Shown here: piece by piece, positions 1 to 8,091 of the stretch | Layout: each line of letters starts with the position of its first letter | Numbering within the stretch: the first letter of the stretch is position 1 | Origin: Streptomyces sp. NBC_00358 | GTDB taxonomy: Bacteria > Actinomycetota > Actinomycetes > Streptomycetales > Streptomycetaceae | Direction: 5' to 3' | DNA length: 64,000 nucleotides | Assembly (NCBI RefSeq): GCF_036099295.1 | Contig: NZ_CP107976.1 | Location: forward strand, 6,138,001 to 6,202,000 | Position numbers and translations under genes: made by a program | The notes under the pieces: model-generated | Seen by the model: the letters and a program-made list of their open reading frames with translations, nothing else | Databases searched by the model: none | What the model was told of the DNA's origin: nothing

Positions 1-216
1 GACATCGTGCTGGCACTCACCAAACAGGACGGCGAGTCCCCGGAGTCGTACGCGCGGCGCATCCGCACCACCCGGGGCGCCCTGCTGGTCAAGGCGTCCG
101 ACCTGGCGCACAACGCCGACCCGAGCCGACTCGCGGTCCTCGACGAGCACACCCGGGCCCGCCTGACCAAGAAGTACGCGACGATGCGCACCCTGCTGGG
201 ACTGCCGCCGAGCTGA
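1..216 (+). CDS. HD-domain metal-dependent phosphohydrolase, C-terminal fragment
   Basis: The gene enters from the left edge and is open from base 1; only the last 71 residues are present. The fragment contains KASDLAHN, which resembles the KLADRLHN-type helix of RelA/SpoT/MESH1 HD hydrolases, followed by an amphipathic helix with KKYATMRTLL. This suggests a small stand-alone HD hydrolase, possibly acting on (p)ppGpp-like or nucleotide substrates, but the metal-binding His-Asp pair lies outside the window, so the activity cannot be checked. A strong hairpin follows the stop codon, and the next gene is convergent. Confidence 0.75.
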   Translation, partial: DIVLALTKQDGESPESYARRIRTTRGALLVKASDLAHNADPSRLAVLDEHTRARLTKKYATMRTLLGLPPS

Positions 217-266
217 ACACCGGTGGCAGTCCGCCGCCAGGGGCCCCTACGGTCACGGCCATACGT

Positions 267-300
267 AAGGGGCGGCCCCGGATATCCGGGCCCGCCCCTT
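267..300. terminator. bidirectional hairpin terminator
   Basis: A near-perfect 34-base palindrome (AAGGGGCGG arm, GATATC centre, CCGCCCCTT arm) sits between the convergent HD-protein gene and acyltransferase gene. It ends in a short AT-rich stretch. Confidence 0.8.
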
Positions 301-348
301 ATTTCATCCTGCTTCGTCCTGCTTCTTGCGTCCGCACCGGTCGGCCGG

Positions 349-1536
349 TCAGGCGTTGGCCTTCGCCCGATCCCGGGCGATGTCCGCGGCGTCCCGTTTG
401 AACGCCCACGCCATCTTCGGTTCCATCGCGAAGTGGAAGAGCCGCTGGACGGGCCGCGTGCACAGGACGGTGACGAGCGCGGCGGCGGCGACCGTCACGA
501 AGAGCTCACCGAGCGGCTTGTGCAGCCACCCGTGGTCGAACCAGCCCCAGTAGTCGGACCCCTTGACCACGAAGCCGTGCAGCAGATAGCCGTACAGCGT
601 GCCCGCGCCCAGCGCCGTGAACCAGAACGTGCGCCGCGGCACCCAGGCGAAGAAGCACGCGGTGAGCACCAGGGAGCAGCCGTAGAGCGCGAGCGTCATG
701 ACGACACCGGCCCACCAGGGGGCGCCCAACTCCTGCGCGCTGTCGCGGTGGTAGAACCAGGCGGTGTTCATCCGGGGCACCGCCCAGTAGCCCACGGCCA
801 GCGCCGCGGCGAGGACCGGCACCGACAGGATGCGCACCTCGCGGCGGCGCACCAGCTGGAAGTGCTCGGGCTTCATGCACAGGCCGAGGACGAAGAACGG
901 CAGGAACTGCAGCACCCGCTGGAGGTCCAGGTCGTCACCGATGTCGGGTGAGACGGACGCGAGCAGCGCGCAGCACAGGGCCACCGGAAGGGGCCAGCGG
1001 ACCAGCTTCCACAGGGGGGTCGTCAGCCGCCAGACGAAGAGCGCGACCAGGAACCAGGTCAGGTACCAGGGATCGAGCAGGCTGATGTCCTGGCCGGAGT
1101 CGCCTCCGACCCAGCGGTCGAAGAGGGAGTACGCCGTCTCGAACAGGACATACGGGACGGCGACGCCGGTGACCAGTCGCTTCAGGCGGTCGGGGCGCAT
1201 GTCGAAACTGCGGGAGAAGTAGCCGGAGATGATGATGAAGGCCGGCATGTGGAAGGTGTACACGACCGTGTACAGCGCTTCCAGGACGCGGCTCTGGCCC
1301 TTCAGCGGCTCCCACGAGTGCCCCATGGCCACGAGCACGATCGCCAGGTACTTGGCGTTGTCGAAGAAGGCGTCGCGCCGCTGGGCGGGCTTGTCGCCCG
1401 GCGCGGCGCCGGCGGTGTCGGCGGTGGCAACCGCGGAGGTCCGGGGCGGGCGAGGGGCCGGTACCCCGTCCGCCGGCTGCTGTGCCGGCGGGAGCGGTGA
1501 TCTGTGGTGGCCCTGGGCTCGGAGCGAGTTGGTCAC
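349..1536 (-). CDS. acyltransferase-3 family membrane protein (fucose 4-O-acetylase-like)
   Basis: Integral-membrane acyltransferase of 395 residues. The first ~50 residues are Pro/Ala-rich and probably disordered. The acyltransferase-3 domain then opens with FFDNAKYLAIVLVAMGHSW, the DNxKxxxI...GH signature of the fucose 4-O-acetylase branch, where the His is the likely acyl-transfer residue. About ten hydrophobic segments follow. The family O-acylates glycans or antibiotic sugars on the outer membrane face; the substrate cannot be read from the sequence. I chose the GTG at 1536 because GGGAGG lies 5 nt upstream; the in-frame TTG at 1551 has no such site. The gene stands alone between a shared terminator and a long spacer. 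Confidence 0.85.
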   Translation of the reverse strand: MTNSLRAQGHHRSPLPPAQQPADGVPAPRPPRTSAVATADTAGAAPGDKPAQRRDAFFDNAKYLAIVLVAMGHSWEPLKGQSRVLEALYTVVYTFHMPAFIIISGYFSRSFDMRPDRLKRLVTGVAVPYVLFETAYSLFDRWVGGDSGQDISLLDPWYLTWFLVALFVWRLTTPLWKLVRWPLPVALCCALLASVSPDIGDDLDLQRVLQFLPFFVLGLCMKPEHFQLVRRREVRILSVPVLAAALAVGYWAVPRMNTAWFYHRDSAQELGAPWWAGVVMTLALYGCSLVLTACFFAWVPRRTFWFTALGAGTLYGYLLHGFVVKGSDYWGWFDHGWLHKPLGELFVTVAAAALVTVLCTRPVQRLFHFAMEPKMAWAFKRDAADIARDRAKANA

Positions 1537-2183
1537 AGGCCCTCCCGCCAAGAACTCCGGGAGACGGTCCTGGACCTCGCTGCGCGTACGGGGGGCGTGG
1601 CGGCGTGGAACATCTGAGGCACCCTAGCGTCGTCTGTGCGTTCTCGTAAAACGCGCGATCTCATATCTTCTTATCGCCTGCGCCTACCCTCGATTTGGAG
1701 ATGTGTGCCTGCCGGTCCGCAAGAGTTTCCGTATATCGATTCGCTTACTGGCTACGGTCGTTCTGTCCTACTTCATACTGACTAAGCGGTGCATAACGCC
1801 CGCGGGCGACACCTACACTATGTCCGGTTGAATGGGCTTTGGTCACCAGTGTTCCATGCCCGCCGTGTGACCTGTGACAACAATTCGAATTACCTGCGAA
1901 CGGGATGTGTGGACATGGCAACGGTCGCCATGAATTCACTGTGCGGGCACACCCTCCAATTGCGTTACGGGGCGCCGCGGTTGACGTGTTCCGCGGGGCC
2001 GGGGGAGGGGTGTGCCGTGTCGTGCCGGTCGGTCCCCGGTCGGTTCACGGGTCCGGTCCTGCCCGACGATGCGTCACCTGTCGCATACGAGTGGCCGGTT
2101 GGTGGCACGATGGTTCTGGCGGGGGTGTGCGGGGCTGCACCTCCGGGCCGGGAGAGCGGACCGACCGTAGGGTGTGATCAGTT
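1537..2183. other. AT-richer intergenic spacer
   Basis: About 650 bases with visibly lower GC than the neighbours. No reading frame here has streptomycete codon usage. It must hold the promoter of the acyltransferase gene (minus) and that of the small membrane protein (plus; TAGGGT at 2168-2173 is a plausible -10). Nothing else was recognised. Confidence 0.6.
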
Positions 2184-2378
2184 GTGGCCATTTCGCTGTC
2201 AGTGGTGCTGCTGTTGGCGATCATCCTCGTGGTACTGATCCGAGGAGGATCGATCAAGGCGGGACCTGCCATCGTCGCGGTGCTCTTCGGCTTCTTCCTC
2301 GCGTCGACCGGCATGGCGCCGTCCATCAGCCGGTTCCTCGACTCGATAGCGCAGACCATCAACTCGATCAGCTTCTGA
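2184..2378 (+). CDS. small two-TM membrane protein
   Basis: A 64-residue protein made almost entirely of two hydrophobic helices (about residues 3-21 and 26-46), joined by a short positively charged turn (RGGS) and followed by an amphipathic tail. It belongs to no family I can name. Codon third positions are strongly G/C, and GTG at 2184 lies 10 nt after a TAGGGT -10 element, so the leader is almost absent. A role such as a holin-like or regulatory membrane peptide is possible but not supported by anything specific. Confidence 0.75.
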   Translation: MAISLSVVLLLAIILVVLIRGGSIKAGPAIVAVLFGFFLASTGMAPSISRFLDSIAQTINSISF

Positions 2379-2589
2379 ACGGGACGCGGCGAGCGCCGCC
2401 CACCGCCGGATCGAGGACGTGCGCGGGGGCGCGCTCCGCCCTGCGCCGAACGCCCGCCACCGCCTCGACGCGCCGGTCACGGAGATCTGGGCGCCCGGAG
2501 CCTCGGGGTGCCCGCACGGGTATGCCGGGGCCCGGAGCGGCCGAGGGGCGACGCCGGCCGCGTCCGAATCGTCCGCCGGGCCGTCCGCG

Positions 2590-2709
2590 TCACCAGGACT
2601 CGGCCCGCAGGAACAGCGTGATCACCTCCGCGAGGAACCAGACGGAGAACACCAGACACGCAAGCCACAGTCCCCACAGGACCCAGCGGACCTCTCGTCG
2701 TGTACGCAC
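2590..2709 (-). CDS. 39-residue single-TM microprotein
   Basis: A short minus-strand frame from GTG (2709) to TGA (2590). It has a basic N-terminus (VRTRREVRW), one hydrophobic helix rich in Trp and Leu (about residues 9-32) and a short tail LRAESW. Third codon positions are nearly all G/C and the topology is that of a membrane microprotein. The weak point is the ribosome-binding site: GGGGGAT lies about 10 nt upstream. It sits between the small membrane protein gene and the tRNA-Gly gene. Confidence 0.45.
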   Translation of the reverse strand: MRTRREVRWVLWGLWLACLVFSVWFLAEVITLFLRAESW

Positions 2710-2770
2710 GGCCGGATCATCCCCCGTACGGCGGCCCGGGCCCAGAGGTGGAACCCCCGGAAAACGACAA

Positions 2771-2805
2771 GGGCCAGGCGGAGGAATTAACCTCCGGCCT
2801 GGCCC
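2771..2805 (-). terminator. terminator of tRNA-Gly
   Basis: GGGCCAGG-CGGAGG / CCTCC-GGCCTGGCCC hairpin with an AATTAA loop and one bulge. On the minus strand it lies 10 nt beyond the tRNA 3' end and is followed by a T-rich stretch. Confidence 0.8.
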
Positions 2806-2814
2806 TACGTCATA

Positions 2815-2888
2815 TGGAGCGGGCGACGGGAATCGAACCCGCGTAGCTAGTTTGGAAGACTAGTGCTCTACCATTGAGCTACGCCCGC
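2815..2888 (-). tRNA. tRNA-Gly (anticodon UCC)
   Basis: The full cloverleaf can be read on the minus strand. The acceptor arm is GCGGGCG/CGCCCGC, the anticodon arm CTAGT-CTTCCAA-ACTAG gives anticodon TCC, and the T arm contains GGTTCGATTCC. The CCA end is encoded (2815-2817). Confidence 0.97.
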
Positions 2889-3039
2889 ACAGGACGCGCC
2901 GCAGGTCAGTGACCCCGGCACAGAATGCATCGTAGCGGGTCGACCGCCCACATCGCACACCCCGTTCCCGCCCGCGTCGGCGCTCCCGAAATGCGGCCGC
3001 CGTGCCGCCTGCGGGCATGTACCCTACGTGTCGCACCGA

Positions 3040-3116
3040 CGGGGTGTGGCGCAGCTTGGTAGCGCGTCCGCTTTGGGAGCGGAAGGCCGTGGGTTCAAAT
3101 CCCGCCACCCCGACCA
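3040..3116 (+). tRNA. tRNA-Pro (anticodon UGG)
   Basis: Complete cloverleaf: CGGGGTG acceptor pairing with the CACCCCG 3' strand, anticodon arm TCCGC-TTTGGGA-GCGGA giving anticodon TGG, T arm with GGTTCAAATCC, and encoded CCA at 3114-3116. It lies 200 bases upstream of tig, on the same strand. Confidence 0.97.
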
Positions 3117-3157
3117 CCGGCAGGACCCTCAGGGCTCGGCCCGGACAAGATCACCTT

Positions 3158-3186
3158 TTGGGGCGTGTACCGCCTGCGGTTACTAT
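3158..3186 (+). promoter_or_regulatory. tig promoter
   Basis: TTGGGG (3158-3163) and TACTAT (3181-3186) are separated by 17 bases, a good vegetative-sigma promoter about 130 bases before the tig start codon. Confidence 0.55.
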
Positions 3187-3315
3187 GCAAGCTGCGTGCC
3201 CGTATGTCTGCAGTCGTTACGTCTCTCAAGGGCCGCGAATCCGCCCAGGCTCTGCCCGACCGGCAGCAGCACGCAGCAGAACCCCCCAAGAAGTCAGCCA
3301 CAAGGAGACCGAACC

Positions 3316-4695
3316 GTGAAGAGCGCCGTGGAGACCCTGAACCCGACTCGGGTTCGGCTCACTGTCGAGGTGCCCTTCGAGGAGCTCAAGGACAGCCTCG
3401 ACGCGGCGTACAAGAAGATCAACCAGCAGGTCACGGTGAAGGGGTTCCGGAAGGGCAAGATCCCGGCGCGCATCATCGACCAGCGGTTCGGTCGAGGCGC
3501 CGTGCTCGAAGAGGCCGTCAACGACGCGCTCCCGAAGTTCTACACCGAAGCGGTCAACGAGGCTGAGCTGAATGTCCTCGGACAGCCTGAGGTCGACATC
3601 ACCGAGCTGAAGGACGGCGAGACGCTGAACTTCACCGCCGAGGTCGACATCCGTCCGGCCATCGAGATCCCGGACTACTCCGGCATCGAGGTCGAGGTCG
3701 ACGCCATCGAGGTCAGCGACGAGGACGTCGAGAAGGCCGTTTCCGACCTGCGCGAGCGCTTCGCCTCGACCTCCCCGGTCGAGCGCGCGGCCCAGGACGA
3801 CGACGTCGTCACCCTCGACCTCGAGGCCAAGGTCGACGGCGAGATCCTGGAGGACGGTGTCGCCAGCGGTGTCTCGTACACCATCGGCTCGGGCGAACTG
3901 CTCGACGGCATCGACGAGGCCGTGAAGGGCCTGGAGGCCGGTGGCGAGGCCACCTTCACCTCCGAGCTCAAGGGCGGCTCCGCCACGGGCAAGGAGGCCG
4001 AGGTCACCGTCAAGGTCACCCAGGTCGCCGCTCGTGAACTGCCCGAGCTGGACGACGAGTTCGCGCAGCTCGCCTCCGAGTTCGACACCCTCGACGAGCT
4101 CAAGGCGGACAGCCGCAAGCGCCTCGAGAACATGAAGCAGTTCGACCAGGCCACGCAGGCCCAGGAGCGCGTCCTGGAGAAGCTGCTGGAGCTCGTCGAG
4201 GTGCCCGTCCCCGAGAAGCTGCTCGAGGACGAGATCAACACCCGTAAGCACAACCTCGAGCACCACCAGCTCGGCCAGATGGGTCTCGACCTCGCGAAGT
4301 ACCTGGAGATCCAGGGCAAGACCGAGGAAGAGTTCGACGCCGAGACCAAGGAAGCCGCGGTCAAGGGCATCAAGACGCAGTTCGTCCTCGACGAGCTCGT
4401 CAACAAGGAGAAGCTGAACGTCAACCAGGAGGAGCTCACCGAGCACCTCATGCGGCGCGCGGCCTCCTCCGGCATGTCCCCCGACCAGTTCGCCCAGGCC
4501 GTCGTCGAGGGCGGCCAGGTCCCGATGCTGGTCGGCGAGGTCGCCCGCGGCAAGGCCCTCGCGGTCGTCGTCGAGGCCGCCACGGTCAAGGACACCAACG
4601 GCGAGGTCGTCGACCTCGACGACGAGGAGGACGAGACGGCCGCGACCGCCGGCGACTCCGAGGCCGCCGAGGCCGAGGAGACCCCCGAGGCCTGA
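3316..4695 (+). CDS. tig: trigger factor
   Basis: Ribosome-bound chaperone and prolyl isomerase that meets nascent chains at the exit tunnel; 459 residues, normal for actinobacteria. The N-terminal ribosome-binding domain carries the signature GFRKGKIP (about residues 44-51). The FKBP-type PPIase domain follows at about 150-245, then the long helical C-terminal domain. The last ~30 residues are an acidic tail (DLDDEEDE...). GTG at 3316 was chosen because AAGGAGA sits 7 nt upstream; the open frame extends further back but runs through the tRNA-Pro gene. It lies upstream of clpP1P2-clpX, the usual chaperone/protease neighbourhood, but a terminator separates it from clpP1. Confidence 0.98.
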   Translation: MKSAVETLNPTRVRLTVEVPFEELKDSLDAAYKKINQQVTVKGFRKGKIPARIIDQRFGRGAVLEEAVNDALPKFYTEAVNEAELNVLGQPEVDITELKDGETLNFTAEVDIRPAIEIPDYSGIEVEVDAIEVSDEDVEKAVSDLRERFASTSPVERAAQDDDVVTLDLEAKVDGEILEDGVASGVSYTIGSGELLDGIDEAVKGLEAGGEATFTSELKGGSATGKEAEVTVKVTQVAARELPELDDEFAQLASEFDTLDELKADSRKRLENMKQFDQATQAQERVLEKLLELVEVPVPEKLLEDEINTRKHNLEHHQLGQMGLDLAKYLEIQGKTEEEFDAETKEAAVKGIKTQFVLDELVNKEKLNVNQEELTEHLMRRAASSGMSPDQFAQAVVEGGQVPMLVGEVARGKALAVVVEAATVKDTNGEVVDLDDEEDETAATAGDSEAAEAEETPEA

Positions 4696-4715
4696 TCGCC
4701 TCGCTTGTACGCCTG

Positions 4716-4752
4716 ACGGGCCCCTGGGGATTTCATGTCTCCGGGGGCCCGT
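4716..4752 (+). terminator. tig terminator
   Basis: ACGGGCCCC...GGGGCCCGT hairpin starting 20 bases after the tig stop codon. Confidence 0.75.
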
Positions 4753-4958
4753 CCGCTTTGGGGGCGCGAGGAACCGCGCGAGCAGCCGCCACCCGGCCGC
4801 GGTCGCGTTCCTGGGCCCCCGGTACCCCATGGGGCGGCGTTTCGGGGGTGCGCGGCACCGGCCCGCGCCGGTGACGCGGCCGGCTCCGGCGGGCCGGGCA
4901 CAGAGGCGCCCAGCCCCTTGAGGAGCGGCCCCGGGAGCCCGGTCGGGCCCGCGCGGCA

Positions 4959-4976
4959 CATGCGCTCACAGCGAAC
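4959..4976 (+). promoter_or_regulatory. candidate ClgR box upstream of clpP1P2
   Basis: CGC-T-C-A-C-A-GCG-AAC at 4963-4976 matches the core of the ClgR operator consensus I remember from corynebacteria and streptomycetes (CGCYNANRGCGWWS). The outer left bases do not match. It lies about 40 bases upstream of the likely -10 of clpP1. ClgR is the known activator of clpP1P2 in Streptomyces. The rest of the 4753-5143 spacer shows no gene. Confidence 0.55.
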
Positions 4977-5014
4977 AGTTCCCTCTGCGGGATTCCCCGG
5001 AGGGACCCGCGCGT

Positions 5015-5020
5015 TAGGGT
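5015..5020 (+). promoter_or_regulatory. -10 element of the clpP1P2 promoter
   Basis: TAGGGT with no recognisable -35 hexamer at the expected distance, as expected for an activator-dependent promoter. Transcription would start about 115-125 bases before the clpP1 GTG. Confidence 0.4.
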
Positions 5021-5143
5021 CCATGAATACGAGGGCAGGGGAGTCTCCGGACGCCGTCGAGAGGCGGCGCGGAACCCGGGGTCCCAGGCCCTGCAGAAGA
5101 CGTGAGACGGCCCGGCGCCGTCGCAAGACGAGCAGGTGGATAC

Positions 5144-5761
5144 GTGACGAATCTGATGCCCACAGCTGCCGGCGACCCTATCGGTGGTGGCCTCGGCGAC
5201 CAGGTCTACAACCGACTGCTCGGCGAGCGGATCATCTTCCTCGGCCAGGCGGTCGACGATGACATCGCCAACAAGATCACGGCGCAGCTGCTGCTCCTTG
5301 CCGCCGACCCGGACAAGGACATCTACCTCTACATCAACAGCCCCGGCGGATCGATCACGGCCGGCATGGCGATCTACGACACCATGCAGTTCATCAAGAA
5401 CGACGTGGTGACGATCGCCATGGGCATGGCGGCCTCGATGGGTCAGTTCCTGCTCAGCGCGGGCACCCCCGGCAAGCGCTTCGCCCTGCCGAACGCCGAG
5501 ATCCTGATCCACCAGCCCTCCGCGGGTCTCGCGGGCTCCGCGTCGGACATCAAGATCCACGCCGAGCGGCTGCTGCACACCAAGAAGCGGATGGCCGAGC
5601 TGACCTCGTTCCACACCGGTCAGACGGTCGAGCAGATCACTCGTGACTCGGACCGCGACCGTTGGTTCGACCCGATCGAGGCCAAGGAGTACGGCCTCAT
5701 CGACGACATCGTGCCCACCGCTGCCGGTATGCCGGGCGGTGGCGGCACCGGGGCGTCGTAA
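5144..5761 (+). CDS. clpP1: ATP-dependent Clp protease proteolytic subunit 1
   Basis: Serine protease subunit of the ClpP ring that degrades proteins unfolded by ClpX or ClpC; 205 residues. The catalytic triad is visible: Ser98 in MAASMGQ, His123 in LIHQPSA and an Asp near 172 in DRDRWF. The oxyanion-hole strand SPGGSIT is also present. GTG at 5144 was chosen because GCAGGTGGA precedes it and the protein then begins TNLMP, as I recall for streptomycete ClpP1. The longer frame from 5102 adds an Arg-rich leader unlike the family. It is cotranscribed with clpP2 116 bases downstream and probably activated by ClgR. Confidence 0.96.
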   Translation: MTNLMPTAAGDPIGGGLGDQVYNRLLGERIIFLGQAVDDDIANKITAQLLLLAADPDKDIYLYINSPGGSITAGMAIYDTMQFIKNDVVTIAMGMAASMGQFLLSAGTPGKRFALPNAEILIHQPSAGLAGSASDIKIHAERLLHTKKRMAELTSFHTGQTVEQITRDSDRDRWFDPIEAKEYGLIDDIVPTAAGMPGGGGTGAS

Positions 5762-5877
5762 GCCCCTCCAGCGCCCCCGAGGGCGACGCGGGGCCCCTTC
5801 CCGCCCCCGGGTGGCACCGGGCCCCCAGCGTGCTCTCAGCCGACCGCTCAGCCCTTTCAGGTTTTTCAGGAGACACA

Positions 5878-6558
5878 GTGAACGACTTCCCCGGCAGCGG
5901 CCTCTTCGCCCGCACGCAGGCCGAGTACACCGGTCCTCGCGCGGAGTCCCGCTACGTCATCCCGCGCTTCGTCGAGCGCACCTCGCAGGGCGTGCGTGAG
6001 TACGACCCGTACGCGAAGCTGTTCGAGGAGCGCGTGATCTTCCTCGGCGTGCAGATCGACGACGCCTCCGCCAACGACGTCATGGCGCAGCTGCTGTGCC
6101 TGGAGTCGATGGACCCAGACCGTGACATCTCGGTCTACATCAACAGCCCCGGTGGCTCGTTCACGGCCCTCACGGCCATTTACGACACGATGCAGTTCGT
6201 GAAGCCGGACGTTCAGACGGTCTGCATGGGTCAGGCCGCCTCGGCCGCCGCGATCCTGCTGGCCGCCGGCACACCGGGGAAGCGCATGGCACTTCCGAAC
6301 GCCCGTGTGCTGATCCACCAGCCGTACAGCGAGACCGGCCGCGGGCAGGTCTCGGACCTCGAGATCGCGGCGAACGAAATCCTCCGGATGCGCGCGCAGC
6401 TGGAAGACATGCTGGCCAAGCACTCGACCACGCCGATCGAGAAGATCCGCGAGGACATCGAGCGCGACAAGATCCTCACGGCCGAGGACGCCCTCGCGTA
6501 CGGCCTGATCGACCAGATCATTTCCACTCGGAAAATGAACAACTCCTCGGTCGTGTGA
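5878..6558 (+). CDS. clpP2: ATP-dependent Clp protease proteolytic subunit 2
   Basis: Second ClpP subunit (226 residues), which in actinobacteria assembles with ClpP1 into a mixed tetradecamer. Catalytic Ser122 lies in QAASAAAI and His147 in LIHQPY; the SPGGSFT strand is conserved. The N-terminal ~45 residues are longer than in ClpP1, typical of ClpP2 propeptides. GTG at 5878 is preceded by AGGAGA at a 4-nt spacing. It is paired with clpP1 and followed by clpX 160 bases downstream. Confidence 0.96.
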   Translation: MNDFPGSGLFARTQAEYTGPRAESRYVIPRFVERTSQGVREYDPYAKLFEERVIFLGVQIDDASANDVMAQLLCLESMDPDRDISVYINSPGGSFTALTAIYDTMQFVKPDVQTVCMGQAASAAAILLAAGTPGKRMALPNARVLIHQPYSETGRGQVSDLEIAANEILRMRAQLEDMLAKHSTTPIEKIREDIERDKILTAEDALAYGLIDQIISTRKMNNSSVV

Positions 6559-6718
6559 CGTATCGCTGTATCGTCTGCCGCTCCTTGGCTCGGTCCACGA
6601 CAAAGTGAACCGCGCCAAGGGGGGCCCGGACGAGGGGCTCGGCAAGGTACCGTCGGACATAAGGCAGCACCAGGAGCCGCTGGACCTAGGCGTCTCCCAG
6701 GCGAAGGGGAAGCACACC

Positions 6719-8005
6719 GTGGCACGCATCGGTGACGGCGGCGATCTGCTCAAGTGCTCGTTCTGTGGCAAGAGCCAGAAGCAGGTCAAGAAGCTCATCG
6801 CAGGCCCCGGTGTGTACATCTGCGACGAGTGCATCGATCTCTGCAACGAGATCATCGAGGAAGAACTCGCGGAGACGAGCGAGGTGCGCTGGGAGGAACT
6901 CCCCAAGCCCCGCGAGATCTACGAGTTCCTCGAGGGGTACGTGGTCGGGCAGGAGTCGGCCAAGAAGGCCCTCTCGGTCGCGGTGTACAACCACTACAAG
7001 CGCGTCCAGGCCGGTGAGAACAGCACGGGCCAGAACCGCGAGGACGCCATCGAGTTGGCGAAGTCCAACATCCTCCTGCTGGGCCCCACGGGCTCCGGCA
7101 AGACGCTCCTCGCCCAGACCCTCGCGCGCATGCTGAACGTTCCGTTCGCCATCGCCGACGCGACGGCGCTGACGGAGGCGGGGTACGTCGGCGAGGACGT
7201 CGAGAACATCCTGCTGAAGCTGATCCAGGCCGCCGACTACGACGTCAAGAAGGCCGAGACCGGGATCATCTACATCGACGAGATCGACAAGGTCGCCCGT
7301 AAGAGCGAGAACCCGTCGATCACGCGCGATGTGTCCGGCGAGGGTGTGCAGCAGGCGCTCCTGAAGATCCTCGAGGGCACGACGGCCTCGGTGCCGCCCC
7401 AGGGCGGACGCAAGCACCCGCACCAGGAGTTCATCCAGATCGACACGACGAACGTCCTGTTCATCGTGGGCGGCGCCTTCTCCGGTCTGGAGAAGCTCAT
7501 CGAGTCCCGGGCCGGCGCGAAGGGCATCGGCTTCGGCGCGACGATCCGCTCGAAGCGGGAGCTGGAGTCCAAGGACCAGTTCGCGGCCGTCATGCCGGAG
7601 GACCTGGTCAAGTTCGGCATGATCCCCGAGTTCATCGGCCGTCTCCCGGTCATCACCTCGGTCCACAACCTGGACCGCGAGGCGCTCCTCCAGATCCTGG
7701 TCGAGCCGCGCAACGCCCTGGTGAAGCAGTACCAGCGCCTCTTCGAACTCGACGGCGTGGAGCTGGACTTCGAGCGCGAGGCCCTGGAGGCCATCGCCGA
7801 CCAGGCCATCCTCCGCCAGACCGGCGCCCGTGGCCTGCGCGCCATCATGGAGGAAGTCCTCCAGGCCGTGATGTACGAGGTCCCGTCCCGCAAGGACGTC
7901 GCCCGCGTGGTCATCACCGCCGACGTGGTCCTGCGCAACGTCAACCCGACCCTGATCCCGCGCGACGCCCGGGGCCGGGGGCCGGGGGAGCAGAAGACGG
8001 CGTAG
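6719..8005 (+). CDS. clpX: ATP-dependent Clp protease ATPase subunit ClpX
   Basis: AAA+ unfoldase that recognises tagged substrates and threads them into ClpP; 428 residues. The N-terminal zinc-binding domain has Cys13, Cys16, Cys35 and Cys38 (CSFC...CDEC). The AAA+ core has Walker A GPTGSGKT, the pore loop GYVG and Walker B YIDEIDK. The ClpP-docking loop IGF is visible (KGIGFGA). GTG at 6719 follows GAAGGGGAA. A perfect terminator lies 17 bases past the stop, closing the clp block. Confidence 0.98.
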   Translation: MARIGDGGDLLKCSFCGKSQKQVKKLIAGPGVYICDECIDLCNEIIEEELAETSEVRWEELPKPREIYEFLEGYVVGQESAKKALSVAVYNHYKRVQAGENSTGQNREDAIELAKSNILLLGPTGSGKTLLAQTLARMLNVPFAIADATALTEAGYVGEDVENILLKLIQAADYDVKKAETGIIYIDEIDKVARKSENPSITRDVSGEGVQQALLKILEGTTASVPPQGGRKHPHQEFIQIDTTNVLFIVGGAFSGLEKLIESRAGAKGIGFGATIRSKRELESKDQFAAVMPEDLVKFGMIPEFIGRLPVITSVHNLDREALLQILVEPRNALVKQYQRLFELDGVELDFEREALEAIADQAILRQTGARGLRAIMEEVLQAVMYEVPSRKDVARVVITADVVLRNVNPTLIPRDARGRGPGEQKTA

Positions 8006-8021
8006 CGACACCCACAGGACG

Positions 8022-8057
8022 AAGGGGCGCCCGGCGAGCAATCGCCGGGCGCCCCTT
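8022..8057. terminator. bidirectional terminator between clpX and the convergent gene
   Basis: Perfect 16-bp stem (AAGGGGCGCCCGGCGA and its complement) with a GCAA tetraloop. Confidence 0.9.
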
Positions 8058-8091
8058 GTCTTCCGTGTTCACCGCAGACGGTCGGCTCAGG

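Noticed and set aside
1789..2238. 149-residue plus-strand frame in the AT-rich spacer
   Set aside because: Codon third positions are not G/C biased and the translation is Cys/Arg/Trp-rich without any pattern.
3028..3315. N-terminal extension of trigger factor by 96 residues
   Set aside because: The extension runs through the tRNA-Pro gene; AAGGAGA before the GTG at 3316 sets the start.
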